DNA of 64,000 nt. It comes from Polynucleobacter sp. MWH-Spelu-300-X4. Its GTDB lineage: Bacteria > Pseudomonadota > Gammaproteobacteria > Burkholderiales > Burkholderiaceae. How positions within the stretch are numbered: the stretch's first letter is position 1; each line of letters opens with the position of its first letter. The translations under genes were made by a program, and so were the position numbers. The DNA lies in assembly GCF_018687515.1 (NCBI RefSeq), contig NZ_CP061294.1, positions 1,674,001 to 1,738,000 of the forward strand, read 5' to 3'. Positions 17,337-27,353 of this stretch are shown here, piece by piece. Below the pieces are notes generated by a model. The model was not told the DNA's origin, made no database searches, and was given only the letters and a program-made list of their open reading frames with translations.

Positions 17337-17747
17337 TTATTTAACCAATGGCAAGCTAGCTTGATTCCATGAAGAAATCCCACCCTCCATGCATGCCACC
17401 TCCAAAAAGCCCATTTTTTTAAGCTTTCCCACAGCCGTATTTGCTCTAGAACCGCTTAAACAAACTAAAATAACAGGATTATTAGTGTCTAACTGAAGCT
17501 TTTGAATATTGTCAAAATCGGCCAATGGCAAATTTTTTGAATTTGCAATATGCCCTGACTGATACTCATCAGCCGTTCGGACATCTAGTATTTGAGCTTG
17601 TCGCTGGTTTACCCATTGAATTGCCGTATGTACATTAAGCAGTTGTTTGTTCAAACGGCCCAATAGTTGAGGAAGCGCTAAAGCTAGGCCAGATGTCACT
17701 AGAGTAGCTATTAGCAGTAAATTATTTGTATTTGTTAAAAAGTCCAT
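17337..17747 (-). CDS. Membrane-anchored rhodanese-like protein
   Basis: 136 residues from the ATG at 17747. One N-terminal membrane helix (about 8-27) is followed by a single rhodanese domain with the active-site loop CLSGSRAN and the upstream ILDVRTADEYQSGHI signature. It may transfer sulfur or act in thiol chemistry; similar rhodaneses commonly precede grxC-secB. Its start is 22 bases from the divergent gpmA. Confidence 0.9.
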   Translation of the reverse strand: MDFLTNTNNLLLIATLVTSGLALALPQLLGRLNKQLLNVHTAIQWVNQRQAQILDVRTADEYQSGHIANSKNLPLADFDNIQKLQLDTNNPVILVCLSGSRANTAVGKLKKMGFLEVACMEGGISSWNQASLPLVK

Positions 17748-17769
17748 TAGTAAATTATAGAATGTGAAT

Positions 17770-18462
17770 ATGAAACAACTTGTACTTATCCGCCACGGCG
17801 AATCCCAATGGAACCTTGAAAATCGTTTTACTGGCTGGGTTGATGTAGACCTCACCCCAACCGGTATCCAGCAAGCAACTCAAGCTGGCGAGAAATTAAA
17901 GGCTGCAGGCTATGATTTTGACATTGCTTACACTTCTGTGCTGAAAAGGGCTATCAGAACCCTATGGCATGCTCAAGAGGCCATGGATAGACTTTGGATA
18001 CCTGTGGTTCATAGCTGGCGCTTAAATGAACGCCACTATGGCGCTCTAGCAGGCCTAAATAAAGCAGAAACAGCTGCGAAGTACGGGGATGAACAAGTAC
18101 ATATTTGGAGACGGTCTTACGATGTGCGCCCACCGCTACTTGATGAAAACGATCCTAGAGCGTCTTTTAGCGACCCACGCTATGCCAAGTTGAAGCGCGA
18201 AGAAATCCCTCTTGGTGAATGCTTAAAAGATAACGTAGCTAGAGTTTTGCCGCTTTGGGAAGAATCTATTGCACCAGCCCTAAAGTCTGGCAAGCGAGTT
18301 TTAATTGCGGCGCATGGCAACAGCATCCGTTCATTAGTTAAATATCTTGATCAAGTGTCGGATACTGACATCATGGAAATCAACATTCCTAATGGCACGC
18401 CTCTTGTGTATGAACTAGACGACAACCTCAAACCCATCAAGCATTTCTATTTAGATAAATAA
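17770..18462 (+). CDS. gpmA: 2,3-bisphosphoglycerate-dependent phosphoglycerate mutase
   Basis: Glycolytic and gluconeogenic enzyme interconverting 3- and 2-phosphoglycerate. The phospho-His motif [10 protein letters not shown] is at the N-terminus. LNERHYGAL and the second catalytic His in [15 protein letters not shown] follow. 230 residues from the ATG at 17770; a GTG two codons upstream (17764) is possible. The S41 peptidase gene follows after three bases. Confidence 0.96.
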   Translation: MKQLVLIRHGESQWNLENRFTGWVDVDLTPTGIQQATQAGEKLKAAGYDFDIAYTSVLKRAIRTLWHAQEAMDRLWIPVVHSWRLNERHYGALAGLNKAETAAKYGDEQVHIWRRSYDVRPPLLDENDPRASFSDPRYAKLKREEIPLGECLKDNVARVLPLWEESIAPALKSGKRVLIAAHGNSIRSLVKYLDQVSDTDIMEINIPNGTPLVYELDDNLKPIKHFYLDK

Positions 18463-18465
18463 ACC

Positions 18466-19902
18466 ATGTATCGTTCAATCAAGAACATCGCACTCATTTG
18501 CACTGGCTTAATTGCTGGCGTTGCTTTAACGCTTCAATTATCAGCAACTGCGCAACAAGGCGGATCTAACCTTCCTTTAGAAGAGCTAAGAACGTTATCA
18601 AACGTATTTGGCCAAATCAAAAGAGATTATGTGGAATCTGTTGAGGACAAACGCCTTTTAACTGATGCTATTAAGGGAATGGTCAGCGGCTTAGACCCTC
18701 ACTCTTCTTATTTAGATAAAAAAGATTTTGCGGAAATGCAAGAACATACCCAGGGGAAATTTGCTGGCTTGGGCATTGAGATTACCTCTGAGGACGGTGT
18801 CGTAAAAATTATGAACCCTATTGAAGATACTCCAGCAGCAAGAGCGGGACTTCAACCAGGCGACTTAATCACGCGTCTTGACGACAAACCAGTACGTGGC
18901 ATGACATTAGATCAATCCGTGCGTCGCATGCGCGGTGAACCAGGTACAAAAATTACATTAACCATCTTCAGAAAAAGTGAAGAAAGAACTTTTCCTGTAA
19001 CCATCACACGAGCTGAAATTAAAGTTCAATCAGTTAAAGCAAAAATTATTGAACCAGGTATTGCTTATGTTCGCATCACAAGCTTCCAAGAAAGAACCGT
19101 ACCTGACCTTGGTAAAAAATTAACCGAGCTATTTGAAAAAGAACCGCAAATTAAAGGGCTTGTTTTAGATCTTAGAAACAATGGCGGCGGCCTCCTTCAG
19201 GGTGCCGTTGGTGTATCGGCGGCTTTTTTAGCTAACGACACTTTAGTGGTTTCCACAAAGGGCCAATCTGAAGACGCGAAACAGGTATTTAAAGCTACTC
19301 CGGCCAATTACAAATTAGGCGAACCCAATGATCCGCTAGCTCAACTACCAAACTCACTTAAAAAAGTGCCCATGGTTGTATTAGTTAATGCGTTCTCCGC
19401 CTCAGCCTCTGAAATCGTTGCTGGCGCACTACAGGATCACAAACGCGCCACCATTATCGGAAAAACAACTTTTGGTAAAGGCTCTGTGCAAACTGTTAGA
19501 CCTTTAAGCCCAGACTCAGCATTGAAACTAACAACCGCCTACTACTACACACCTACCGGAAAATCGATCCAAGCCTTTGGTATTAAGCCAGATATCCCTG
19601 TAGATCAAAATCCTGATGGTGACCCTGATGATGTTTTAATTACTCGCGAAATCGATAGTGAAAAACATCTACGCAACAAACAATCATCTGAAGAAAAACT
19701 TATCAATGATCGTGAAAAGAGACGCATTGAAGAGTTGCAACGTATTGAAGATTTAAACGCGAAAAAAACACCTGAAGAAAAAGAAAAGGATCGCAAAAAA
19801 CGTCCAGCTGAATTTGGTACTGCAGAAGACTTCATGCTACAACAAGCTTCAGCGTATCTAAAAGGCCAAACGGTTAAACGCTCCAAGTCTCGCTTAGAGT
19901 AA
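18466..19902 (+). CDS. C-terminal processing peptidase (S41 family)
   Basis: 478 residues: a signal peptide, then an N-terminal helical region, a PDZ domain (about 80-165, with AGLQPGDLITRLDD) and the S41 catalytic domain. The catalytic Ser is in NAFSASASEIVAGAL and the Lys in GKTTFGKGSVQT, the Ser-Lys dyad of CtpA/Prc. It acts in the periplasm on C-termini of envelope proteins. The last 80 residues are highly charged (Glu/Lys/Arg), probably a coiled or flexible tail. Confidence 0.94.
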   Translation: MYRSIKNIALICTGLIAGVALTLQLSATAQQGGSNLPLEELRTLSNVFGQIKRDYVESVEDKRLLTDAIKGMVSGLDPHSSYLDKKDFAEMQEHTQGKFAGLGIEITSEDGVVKIMNPIEDTPAARAGLQPGDLITRLDDKPVRGMTLDQSVRRMRGEPGTKITLTIFRKSEERTFPVTITRAEIKVQSVKAKIIEPGIAYVRITSFQERTVPDLGKKLTELFEKEPQIKGLVLDLRNNGGGLLQGAVGVSAAFLANDTLVVSTKGQSEDAKQVFKATPANYKLGEPNDPLAQLPNSLKKVPMVVLVNAFSASASEIVAGALQDHKRATIIGKTTFGKGSVQTVRPLSPDSALKLTTAYYYTPTGKSIQAFGIKPDIPVDQNPDGDPDDVLITREIDSEKHLRNKQSSEEKLINDREKRRIEELQRIEDLNAKKTPEEKEKDRKKRPAEFGTAEDFMLQQASAYLKGQTVKRSKSRLE

Positions 19903-19911
19903 AACAGTGGC

Positions 19912-20664
19912 ATGAACGATAACGACCTTCTTAGATATTCACGCCATATCCTTCTTGATGATATTGGCATTGAAGGTCAAGAAAAGTTTTTATCCGCTCA
20001 TGCTGTGATTGTGGGTGCTGGCGGGCTTGGCTCTGCTGCGGCTCCTTATTTGGCAGCTGCGGGCATTGGGAAAATCACCCTCATTGACCATGACACGGTA
20101 GAGCTAACCAATCTCCAACGTCAAATTATGCATACCAATGACGCTATTGGACTTCCGAAGGTGGTCTCTGGAAAGAAAACGCTATCCCAATTAAATCCTC
20201 ATACTCAAATCTTTGATATTCCACAAAAAGCAAGCGCTGAATTGCTCGAGGGGATATTACCGACCGCATCAATTGTTCTTGATTGCACAGACAACTTTAA
20301 GGCGAGACATCTCATCAATACTGCTTGCGTTAAACATCAAGTGCCTTTAATTAGCGGAGCGGCCATTGGGTTTGATGGGCAAGTAACAGTTATCGACCCA
20401 AGAGTGGCTAACGCACCTTGCTACGCGTGTATTTTCCCGGAAGACCAAATATTTGATGAAGTTAAATGTTCAACGATGGGAGTTTTTTCCCCTCTCGTAG
20501 GAATCATTGGCAGCATTCAAGCTGCACAAGCATTACAGGTAATTGGACAAATCGGCGAACCATTAATTGGGAAATTATTGCTATGGGATGCGCGAACTAG
20601 CCAAATGAATATTATTCGATTAGACAAGCAACCCGCTTGTAAGAGCTGCTCTACAAAGAATTAA
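19912..20664 (+). CDS. MoeB/ThiF family adenylyltransferase
   Basis: 250-residue E1-like enzyme that adenylates the C-terminal Gly-Gly of a sulfur-carrier protein (MoaD or ThiS). It has the nucleotide motif GAGGLGSAAA, the NLQRQIMH arginine-finger region, DCTDNFKARHLIN and a Cys in EVKCSTMGVFSP. Two zinc-binding CxxC pairs are seen (CYAC and CKSC). No rhodanese domain is fused. I cannot tell MoeB from ThiF on this evidence. Its last 14 bases overlap the convergent ptsI. Confidence 0.9.
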   Translation: MNDNDLLRYSRHILLDDIGIEGQEKFLSAHAVIVGAGGLGSAAAPYLAAAGIGKITLIDHDTVELTNLQRQIMHTNDAIGLPKVVSGKKTLSQLNPHTQIFDIPQKASAELLEGILPTASIVLDCTDNFKARHLINTACVKHQVPLISGAAIGFDGQVTVIDPRVANAPCYACIFPEDQIFDEVKCSTMGVFSPLVGIIGSIQAAQALQVIGQIGEPLIGKLLLWDARTSQMNIIRLDKQPACKSCSTKN

Positions 20665-22411
20665 TTTTCTCAATAGCAGCGGCAATTTCCTCTGGCTCAA
20701 TAGCGGCTAGTAACACATCAACAGCCGGCACAAGATTTTCTGAATGCGCCCTCAAAATTTCTTTTTTGACCGATAGCAGTTGATTAAAGTGCAAAGAAAA
20801 ATCTCTCAAGCCCATACCAAGAAGTACTCTTGTCATGGATGGCTCGCCTGCCATCTCACCACAAACTGAAACAGGCATATTTGCGGCATTAGCTTCCCGA
20901 ATTACACCTGCAATTAATCGAAGAACCGCAGGATGCAATGGATCATACAAATGTGCAACAGCATTGTCTGCTCTATCAATGGCTAGGGTATATTGAATTA
21001 AGTCATTAGTACCGATAGATAAAAAATCTAATCGACGTATAAATAAAGGTAATACCAATGCAGCGGCCGGAATTTCAATCATTGCGCCAATCTTGATATT
21101 AGGATCAAAAGCCACGCAACGCTCTTCCAACTGTTTTTTTGCCAACTCTATTAAATCAAGCGTTTGATTAATTTCTTGAACATGCGCCAACATTGGAATC
21201 AAAATCTTCATTTGACCAAAGGCAGATGCTCGTAAGATGGCACGCAACTGAATCAAAAACATATCAGGCTCTGATAACGACCAACGAATAGCCCTCAACC
21301 CTAACGGAGACATGACATGCACGCTGCCATCATCTTGGGCATCTAAAGGCTTATCAGCCCCAATGTCGATAGTTCTGATGGTGACAGGCAAGCCCTTCAT
21401 CGCTTCAGCAGTTCGTCGATAGGCTAAATATTGCTCTTCCTCATCCGGCATTTCACCTTTTCGGTTCATGAATAAAAACTCAGAACGGAACAGTCCAATA
21501 CCAACAGCACCAGAGTCAAGAGCTGAAACAGCATCTTCTGGCATCTCAACGTTAGCCATTAAATCAATTGCCACACCATCCAATGTAAATGTTGGCGTGT
21601 ACTTTAAGCGTTGAAGCTTTTTCTTCTCAAGCTTTCTTTGAGTTTGTAAATGTCGATACTCTTCTAGAACGAGGGGGCTTGGGTCCACGATAACAATACC
21701 GCGATCCCCATCAATAATGAGCCAGTCATCTTGCCTAATTAAATCGCTTGCTTGGCGAACACCCACGGCAGCAGGAATATCCAAACTTCTTGCAACAATA
21801 GCCGTATGAGATGTTCGACCGCCAAGATCTGTAACAAAGCCTCCAAAAGCCATATCTTTAAAAAGCATCATGTCTGGCGGCGCTATATCATGCGCCACCA
21901 CGATTAGCTCACCCAACTCACGTGTCTCTCCTACGCTTTTATAGAAAGAAGAAATGGTTTGATGATCTTCTCCATGATGGAGAACCTTCATAACACGCTC
22001 AACGACTTGCCTAATATCTGTCGCACGTTCGCGCAAATACTCATCTTCAATTTCAGCAAACTGATTAAGCAAAAACTCAAGCTGGGTGGCTAAAGCCCAT
22101 TCAGCGTTGTACCTTTTTGATTTGATTAACTCGAGAGGCTTCTCAGTTAAAGTGGGATCCGCCAAAATCATGGCATGAACATCCAAGAAGGCAGCCATTT
22201 CTTCTGGCGCAGCTTCTGGCAATCCATTCCTTAATGTCTTTAATTCTTGGCGTACGGTCTTAAAAGCATCTAATAATCTCTTTTCTTCGGACGCTTCTTT
22301 ACCTGCATCCACCAGATAGTGCACCACATCCATCGCAGATGGAGCGATACGCAAAGCTTTACCAATGGCTATGCCATTGGTAACTGGTATGCCGTGAAGC
22401 GTAAATGCCAA
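20651..22411 (-). CDS. ptsI: PTS enzyme I (phosphoenolpyruvate-protein phosphotransferase)
   Basis: 586 residues. It takes phosphate from PEP and passes it to HPr. The active His lies in GGRTSHTAIVARSL (about residue 200). The PEP-binding barrel follows, with IGLFRSEFLFM, RTIDIGADK, and the C-terminal SIGTNDLIQYTLAIDR and SVCGEMAG blocks. It is the last gene of gshA-gshB-EIIA-ptsH-ptsI, two bases after ptsH. Confidence 0.96.
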   Translation of the reverse strand: MAFTLHGIPVTNGIAIGKALRIAPSAMDVVHYLVDAGKEASEEKRLLDAFKTVRQELKTLRNGLPEAAPEEMAAFLDVHAMILADPTLTEKPLELIKSKRYNAEWALATQLEFLLNQFAEIEDEYLRERATDIRQVVERVMKVLHHGEDHQTISSFYKSVGETRELGELIVVAHDIAPPDMMLFKDMAFGGFVTDLGGRTSHTAIVARSLDIPAAVGVRQASDLIRQDDWLIIDGDRGIVIVDPSPLVLEEYRHLQTQRKLEKKKLQRLKYTPTFTLDGVAIDLMANVEMPEDAVSALDSGAVGIGLFRSEFLFMNRKGEMPDEEEQYLAYRRTAEAMKGLPVTIRTIDIGADKPLDAQDDGSVHVMSPLGLRAIRWSLSEPDMFLIQLRAILRASAFGQMKILIPMLAHVQEINQTLDLIELAKKQLEERCVAFDPNIKIGAMIEIPAAALVLPLFIRRLDFLSIGTNDLIQYTLAIDRADNAVAHLYDPLHPAVLRLIAGVIREANAANMPVSVCGEMAGEPSMTRVLLGMGLRDFSLHFNQLLSVKKEILRAHSENLVPAVDVLLAAIEPEEIAAAIEKINSL

Positions 22412-22413
22412 GA

Positions 22414-22683
22414 TTACTCGCCTTCACCAAAACGATCGTTAATTAAAGTCTCTAATGCATCAAAAGCTTCTTGTGCTTTTTCACCCTCGGTTTCAAGTGT
22501 CACAACACTACCCACACCAGCGGCCAACATCATGACCCCCATAATACTTTTGGCATTAACTTTTCGGCCATTCTTGGATAGAAAAACTTCACAGGGGAAT
22601 TGACCAGCAAGCTGGGTCAACTTAGCAGATGCACGAGCATGAAGGCCAAGTTTATTAATAATGGTTATTTCTGCGCTTGGCAT
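22414..22683 (-). CDS. ptsH: Phosphocarrier protein HPr
   Basis: 89 residues. The phosphorylated His is residue 15 in NKLGLHARAS, and a regulatory Ser is at residue 46 in AKSIMGVMML. Betaproteobacteria that carry an HPr kinase use Ser46 for control, so the site is potentially functional here. It shuttles phosphate from enzyme I to the EIIA encoded immediately upstream. Confidence 0.96.
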   Translation of the reverse strand: MPSAEITIINKLGLHARASAKLTQLAGQFPCEVFLSKNGRKVNAKSIMGVMMLAAGVGSVVTLETEGEKAQEAFDALETLINDRFGEGE

Positions 22684-22685
22684 AT

Positions 22686-23138
22686 TTATTCCTTACTCAC
22701 TACTTTTTCAACTGAACTTATATTTTCCACCTGAACACCTAAGTGGCCAATTGGAATAATCCCTTGCTGGCCACCATGCATCGCTTTATTTGTAACAGAA
22801 TCCAAATCTTCCGATCTATAAGCAATTGCCCTCATCAGCATTGGAAGATTAACTCCGGCAATAACACGCACTTGACCAGTAAATTCTGGCTGATGAGCCA
22901 AGCGACTGGCCACATTAGCAGGAGTTGCACCCATGATGTCCGTTAAAACCAAAATCCCATTTTCAGAATTTAATTGATGAGCCGTTATCGTTGCCTTTTC
23001 CAAGGTCAACTTTGTGTCTTCATGAGCCATCACATCTAATGCCGAAATCCCCTCAGGTACTTCTCCATATACATGGGCAGCAAATTCTTTTAATGCTGTA
23101 GCCAAGGGGGCATGGGCGATGATAAGTATGCCAATCAT
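22686..23138 (-). CDS. PTS EIIA component, mannose family
   Basis: 150 residues of the EIIA-Man fold. The phospho-acceptor His is at residue 9 (LIIAHAPLATALKEF). TDIMGATPANVASRLA and the VRVIAGVNLPMLMRAI strand are family blocks. It has no EIIB, EIIC or EIID domain and no such genes are adjacent, so a regulatory role is likely. Its start overlaps the gshB stop by four bases (ATGA type), coupling it to glutathione synthesis genes. Confidence 0.92.
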   Translation of the reverse strand: MIGILIIAHAPLATALKEFAAHVYGEVPEGISALDVMAHEDTKLTLEKATITAHQLNSENGILVLTDIMGATPANVASRLAHQPEFTGQVRVIAGVNLPMLMRAIAYRSEDLDSVTNKAMHGGQQGIIPIGHLGVQVENISSVEKVVSKE

Positions 23139-24076
23139 TTTAAATATTGCTCCAGGCTAGTTAACCATTGTTTAGCGACATCGTAGCCAGTTTGCTGCGT
23201 AATCTCTACAAAACAAGTTGGGCTAGTCACATTAATCTCAGTTAAATAACCACCAATGAAATCTAATCCAATTAAATGCAAGCCTCTAGATGCTAACAGT
23301 GGCCCAATATGCTCTGCGACCTTAGCTTCTTTTTCGGAAATTGGACAAGCAACCCCCTTACCCCCGGCAGCCAAATTACCCCTAACTTCACCACCTTGAG
23401 GAATTCTAGCTAATCCATGTGGCACAGCTTTCCCGCCAATCACCAACACACGTTTATCACCTTCAGAAATTTCTGGTAAAAATTTTTGCGCCATTAATGC
23501 CCGCTTACCAGAGTCACCTAAAGTTTCAACAATACTAGCCAAATTTAGGGCATCCGATTTAACTCGGAATATTCCCATCCCACCCATACCGTCTAACGGC
23601 TTAATGATGATGTCTTGATGTTCACGGTGAAAATCTTGAATATCTTTTAAGTCATAACTAATCAATGTTGGTGGCGCATACTGCAAAAACTCCAACAAAG
23701 ATAATTTCTCCGAATGATTTCTTAAAGCCACCGGGTCATTAAATATTTTTGCCCCTTCTAATTTGGCTTGAGATAAAAACCACGTGGCTGTCACATAACT
23801 CATATCAAAAGGCGGGTCTTTTCTCATAATGACCGCATCAAATGCAGCCACTTTCATTTCCTTAGTCTGTGTAGATACATACCAAGGCGACCCGGCCATA
23901 TCTATTTTTATTTTTTGAGACTTGGCATAAATAGCACCAGCAACACTCTTAATATCTTCGATATGACAATGCCAAATCGCATACCCCTTAGCCTGCGCTT
24001 CAAGCATCATGGCCAAAGTACTATCCTTCTTTACAGAAAAACTCGATAAAGGATCGGCAACAAATAATAGATTCAT
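23135..24076 (-). CDS. gshB: Glutathione synthetase
   Basis: 313-residue ATP-grasp enzyme joining gamma-glutamylcysteine and glycine. N-terminal substrate region MRKDPPFDMSYVTATW; ATP-grasp blocks DIIIKPLDGMGGMGIFR and GGEVRGNLAAGGKG; C-terminal IGLDFIGGYLTEINVTSPT. All match the bacterial GshB family at normal length. It lies five bases after gshA and overlaps the EIIA gene by four. Confidence 0.97.
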   Translation of the reverse strand: MNLLFVADPLSSFSVKKDSTLAMMLEAQAKGYAIWHCHIEDIKSVAGAIYAKSQKIKIDMAGSPWYVSTQTKEMKVAAFDAVIMRKDPPFDMSYVTATWFLSQAKLEGAKIFNDPVALRNHSEKLSLLEFLQYAPPTLISYDLKDIQDFHREHQDIIIKPLDGMGGMGIFRVKSDALNLASIVETLGDSGKRALMAQKFLPEISEGDKRVLVIGGKAVPHGLARIPQGGEVRGNLAAGGKGVACPISEKEAKVAEHIGPLLASRGLHLIGLDFIGGYLTEINVTSPTCFVEITQQTGYDVAKQWLTSLEQYLK

Positions 24077-24081
24077 ATTAT

Positions 24082-25374
24082 TTATTCAGCGTCAGGATCT
24101 GTGCGCTCAAGCTCTAAAGATGCCGCCAACAAAGCAAGTCTAGCCACCACGCCATACAAATAAAAACGATTAGGAACTGCGACGCCTGGCTTAGCCGCCA
24201 CGTCTGGAATCGCATTATGTGCAAATGCTAATGGCACAAAGTGCGCGCCAGGGGCATTTAGATTTTCATCAATGCCACGATCAGTATGTACGCGATAAAA
24301 ACCACCGACCACATAACGATCCATCATATAAACCACCGGTTCAGCTACGGCCTCATTAATCTTCTCGAATGTATAAACACCTTCTTGGATCAATACATCA
24401 CTAACTTCCACGCCTTCTTTAATGACGCTCATCTTGTTGCGTTCTTTACGGTTCAAACCTTTTACTTCACTGGCATCTTTAACCGTCATAATGCCCATAC
24501 CGTAGGTGCCTGCATCAGCCTTAACAATGGCGTATGGCTTTTCTTTAATACCGTATTCACGATATTTACGCGCAACTTTTTTCAAAATAGCGTCAACACT
24601 CTCTTCTAGAGCCTCTTCCCCAATGCGCTCATGAAAATTAATGCCAGAACATTTAGAGAAGTATGGATTAATCATCCAAGGATCAATATCTATGACTTTG
24701 GCGAATTTTTTTGCTACATCATCATAAGCAGCAAAGTGATTGGACTTACGTCTAACTGCCCAACCAGCATGCAATGGCGGAAGTAAATATTGCTCATGTA
24801 TGTTTTCTAAAATGGATGGAATGCCACTAGATAAATCGTTATTCAACAGAATTGTGCAAGGGTCAAAATCTTTTAATCCTAAACGGCGCCCCTTCATACC
24901 AATCCTAGCCAAAGGCTCCAAAATCAAACGCTGTCCATCTGGCAAATCAATCGGTGTTGGTTTCTTAATCTCATCGGATAAAGAACCTAAGCGCACATTT
25001 AATCCAGTCTGCCTTAAAACAGAAGCTAATCTTGCAACGTTTTGCAAATAAAACATATTGCGCGTATGGCGCTCAGGAATTAATAATAAATTTTTTGCAT
25101 CAGGGCAAATTTTTTCAATTGAAGCCATCGCAGCTTGAACAGCAAGCGGCAACATTTCAGGAGATAAATTATTAAATCCTCCTGGAAATAAATTGGTGTC
25201 GACTGGTGCTAGCTTAAATCCTGAATTACGAAGATCTACTGAACAATAGAAAGGTGGCGTGTGCTCTTGCCACTCCATCCTGAACCATCTTTCAATAGCA
25301 GGGGTAGCTTCTAAAACTTTGCTTTCCAATTCAAGCAAAGGACCATTTAGGGCGGTAATAAGATGTGGGACCAT
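24082..25374 (-). CDS. gshA: Glutamate-cysteine ligase, proteobacterial type
   Basis: 430 residues of the GshA family found in many beta- and some alphaproteobacteria, which is unlike the E. coli enzyme. Recognisable blocks are FYCSVDLRNSGFKLAPVDTNLFPGGFNNL near the N-terminus (split here only for description), LLIPERHTRNMFYL, and IVKADAGTYGMGIMTVKD in the ATP-binding part. It makes gamma-glutamylcysteine for gshB directly downstream. The amtB-side terminator at 25394-25426 separates it from the nitrogen cluster. Confidence 0.92.
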   Translation of the reverse strand: MVPHLITALNGPLLELESKVLEATPAIERWFRMEWQEHTPPFYCSVDLRNSGFKLAPVDTNLFPGGFNNLSPEMLPLAVQAAMASIEKICPDAKNLLLIPERHTRNMFYLQNVARLASVLRQTGLNVRLGSLSDEIKKPTPIDLPDGQRLILEPLARIGMKGRRLGLKDFDPCTILLNNDLSSGIPSILENIHEQYLLPPLHAGWAVRRKSNHFAAYDDVAKKFAKVIDIDPWMINPYFSKCSGINFHERIGEEALEESVDAILKKVARKYREYGIKEKPYAIVKADAGTYGMGIMTVKDASEVKGLNRKERNKMSVIKEGVEVSDVLIQEGVYTFEKINEAVAEPVVYMMDRYVVGGFYRVHTDRGIDENLNAPGAHFVPLAFAHNAIPDVAAKPGVAVPNRFYLYGVVARLALLAASLELERTDPDAE

Positions 25375-25394
25375 AGCCTTATTGTAAGACGGAT

Positions 25395-25426
25395 AAAAAA
25401 AGGGTGGGTTCTTTTAGAATCCACCC
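25395..25426 (-). terminator. Intrinsic terminator of the porin-glnK-amtB operon
   Basis: Read on the minus strand: an 11-base stem with one A-C mismatch, a three-base loop (25413-25415) and a run of seven T. It lies 66 bases beyond the amtB stop and just before gshA. Confidence 0.82.
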
Positions 25427-25491
25427 TTTGACCCCTCAATACAAGAGGCTATTTCACACTACATTCACAGATATTTACAAAAATTCACTAA

Positions 25492-26976
25492 TTAGGACTC
25501 ATAAGCAGTTTCACCGTGAGACGTAATATCCAAACCTTCGCGTTCTTCATCTTCAGGAACACGCATACCAACCACGAGATCCACCAGTTTGAAAGATACG
25601 AAAGAAACCACGCCTGACCAAACAATCGTTGTTAATACCGCTTTTGCCTGAATCCACACTTGGCCAACAATTGAGTAGTCGGCTGACACTGCATTTGCCA
25701 CATAATCGTAGATACCAGTACCGCCTAAAGATGGAGCAGCAAAAACGCCTGTCAATAAAGCTCCCAAGATGCCGCCAACACCGTGAACGCCAAATACATC
25801 CAAGCTGTCATCTGCACCTAAGATTTTCTTAAGGCCTGTTACACCCCACAAGCAACATACACCACCTAAAAGACCGATAGCGATTGCACCCATTGGGCCC
25901 ACAAAGCCAGCGGCTGGGGTGATTGCAACTAAACCTGCTACAGCACCAGATGCGCCACCCAACATAGATGGTTTGCCTTTGCTAATCCATTCAGCAAATG
26001 TCCATGACAAGAGAGCTGCTGCAGTCGCCAAGAAAGTATTAACGAATGCCAATGCCGCGCCACCGTTTGCCTCTAATGCTGAACCAGCATTAAAACCAAA
26101 CCAGCCAAACCACAACAATGAAGCGCCAACCATTGTGAGCGTTAAGCTATGAGGCTTCATTGCTTCTTTACCAAAGCCAATCCGCTTACCCACCACAAAG
26201 GCACCAACCAAACCAGCAACAGCAGCATTGATGTGAACCACTGTGCCACCAGCAAAATCTAAAGCACCCATTTGGAATAACCAACCTGAAATAGCTGTTG
26301 CTTTTTCAGCTGCCGCAGCATCTGTAAAGGCATCAGGACCAGGCCAAAACCAAACCATATGAGCTACTGGCAAATAGCTAAATGTGAACCATAAAACAGT
26401 AAATAACAATACTGCAGAAAACTTCACACGCTCAGCAAATGCACCAATAATTAGACAGCAAGTGATGGTTGCAAAAGCGCCTTGGAAAGCAAAATAGCCA
26501 AACTCAGGAATCACGACACCTTTACTAAAAGTTGCAGCGACTGAGTCAACCGTAATGCCAGACAAGAATAGGCGATCAAATCCACCAAAGAATGCCCCAC
26601 CCTCTGTAAATGCAATACTGTAGCCATACACCGCCCACAAAATCGCAACCAGAGAGAAAATCACCATACATTGCATCAACACCGACAACATGTTTTTGCT
26701 ACGCACCAAACCGCCGTAGAACAAACCTAAACCAGGCAAAGTCATCAAGATCACTAGCGCTGTTGAAATCAACAACCATGCTGTATCTCCCTTATTTGGA
26801 ACAGGAGCTGGGACAGCTGGTGCTGCAGGAGCAGCGGAAGCAGCAGTAACTGCAGGAGCGGTAACTGCTGGTTTTGCATCATCAGCATAAGCAGATGATG
26901 AAACAGCCATAGTTACTGAACCTAGCGCAAGAACCGCTGCACCAACTGCGAGTAGACGTTTAATCCAAGAAGTCAT
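25492..26976 (-). CDS. amtB: Ammonium transporter
   Basis: 494-residue Amt/Rh channel with 11 core helices. The core begins near residue 64 (NKGDTAWLLISTALVILM). Family motifs are GLGLFYGGLVRSKNML, FAGGTVVHINAAVAGL with the first pore His, and VFGVHGVGGILGALLTG with the second. Before the core there is a signal-like helix followed by an Ala/Pro/Val-rich linker of about 30 residues. It is encoded 14 bases after its PII regulator, as usual. Confidence 0.96.
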   Translation of the reverse strand: MTSWIKRLLAVGAAVLALGSVTMAVSSSAYADDAKPAVTAPAVTAASAAPAAPAVPAPVPNKGDTAWLLISTALVILMTLPGLGLFYGGLVRSKNMLSVLMQCMVIFSLVAILWAVYGYSIAFTEGGAFFGGFDRLFLSGITVDSVAATFSKGVVIPEFGYFAFQGAFATITCCLIIGAFAERVKFSAVLLFTVLWFTFSYLPVAHMVWFWPGPDAFTDAAAAEKATAISGWLFQMGALDFAGGTVVHINAAVAGLVGAFVVGKRIGFGKEAMKPHSLTLTMVGASLLWFGWFGFNAGSALEANGGAALAFVNTFLATAAALLSWTFAEWISKGKPSMLGGASGAVAGLVAITPAAGFVGPMGAIAIGLLGGVCCLWGVTGLKKILGADDSLDVFGVHGVGGILGALLTGVFAAPSLGGTGIYDYVANAVSADYSIVGQVWIQAKAVLTTIVWSGVVSFVSFKLVDLVVGMRVPEDEEREGLDITSHGETAYES

Positions 26977-26990
26977 TTTGTTACCTCGCT

Positions 26991-27353
<363 letters not shown>

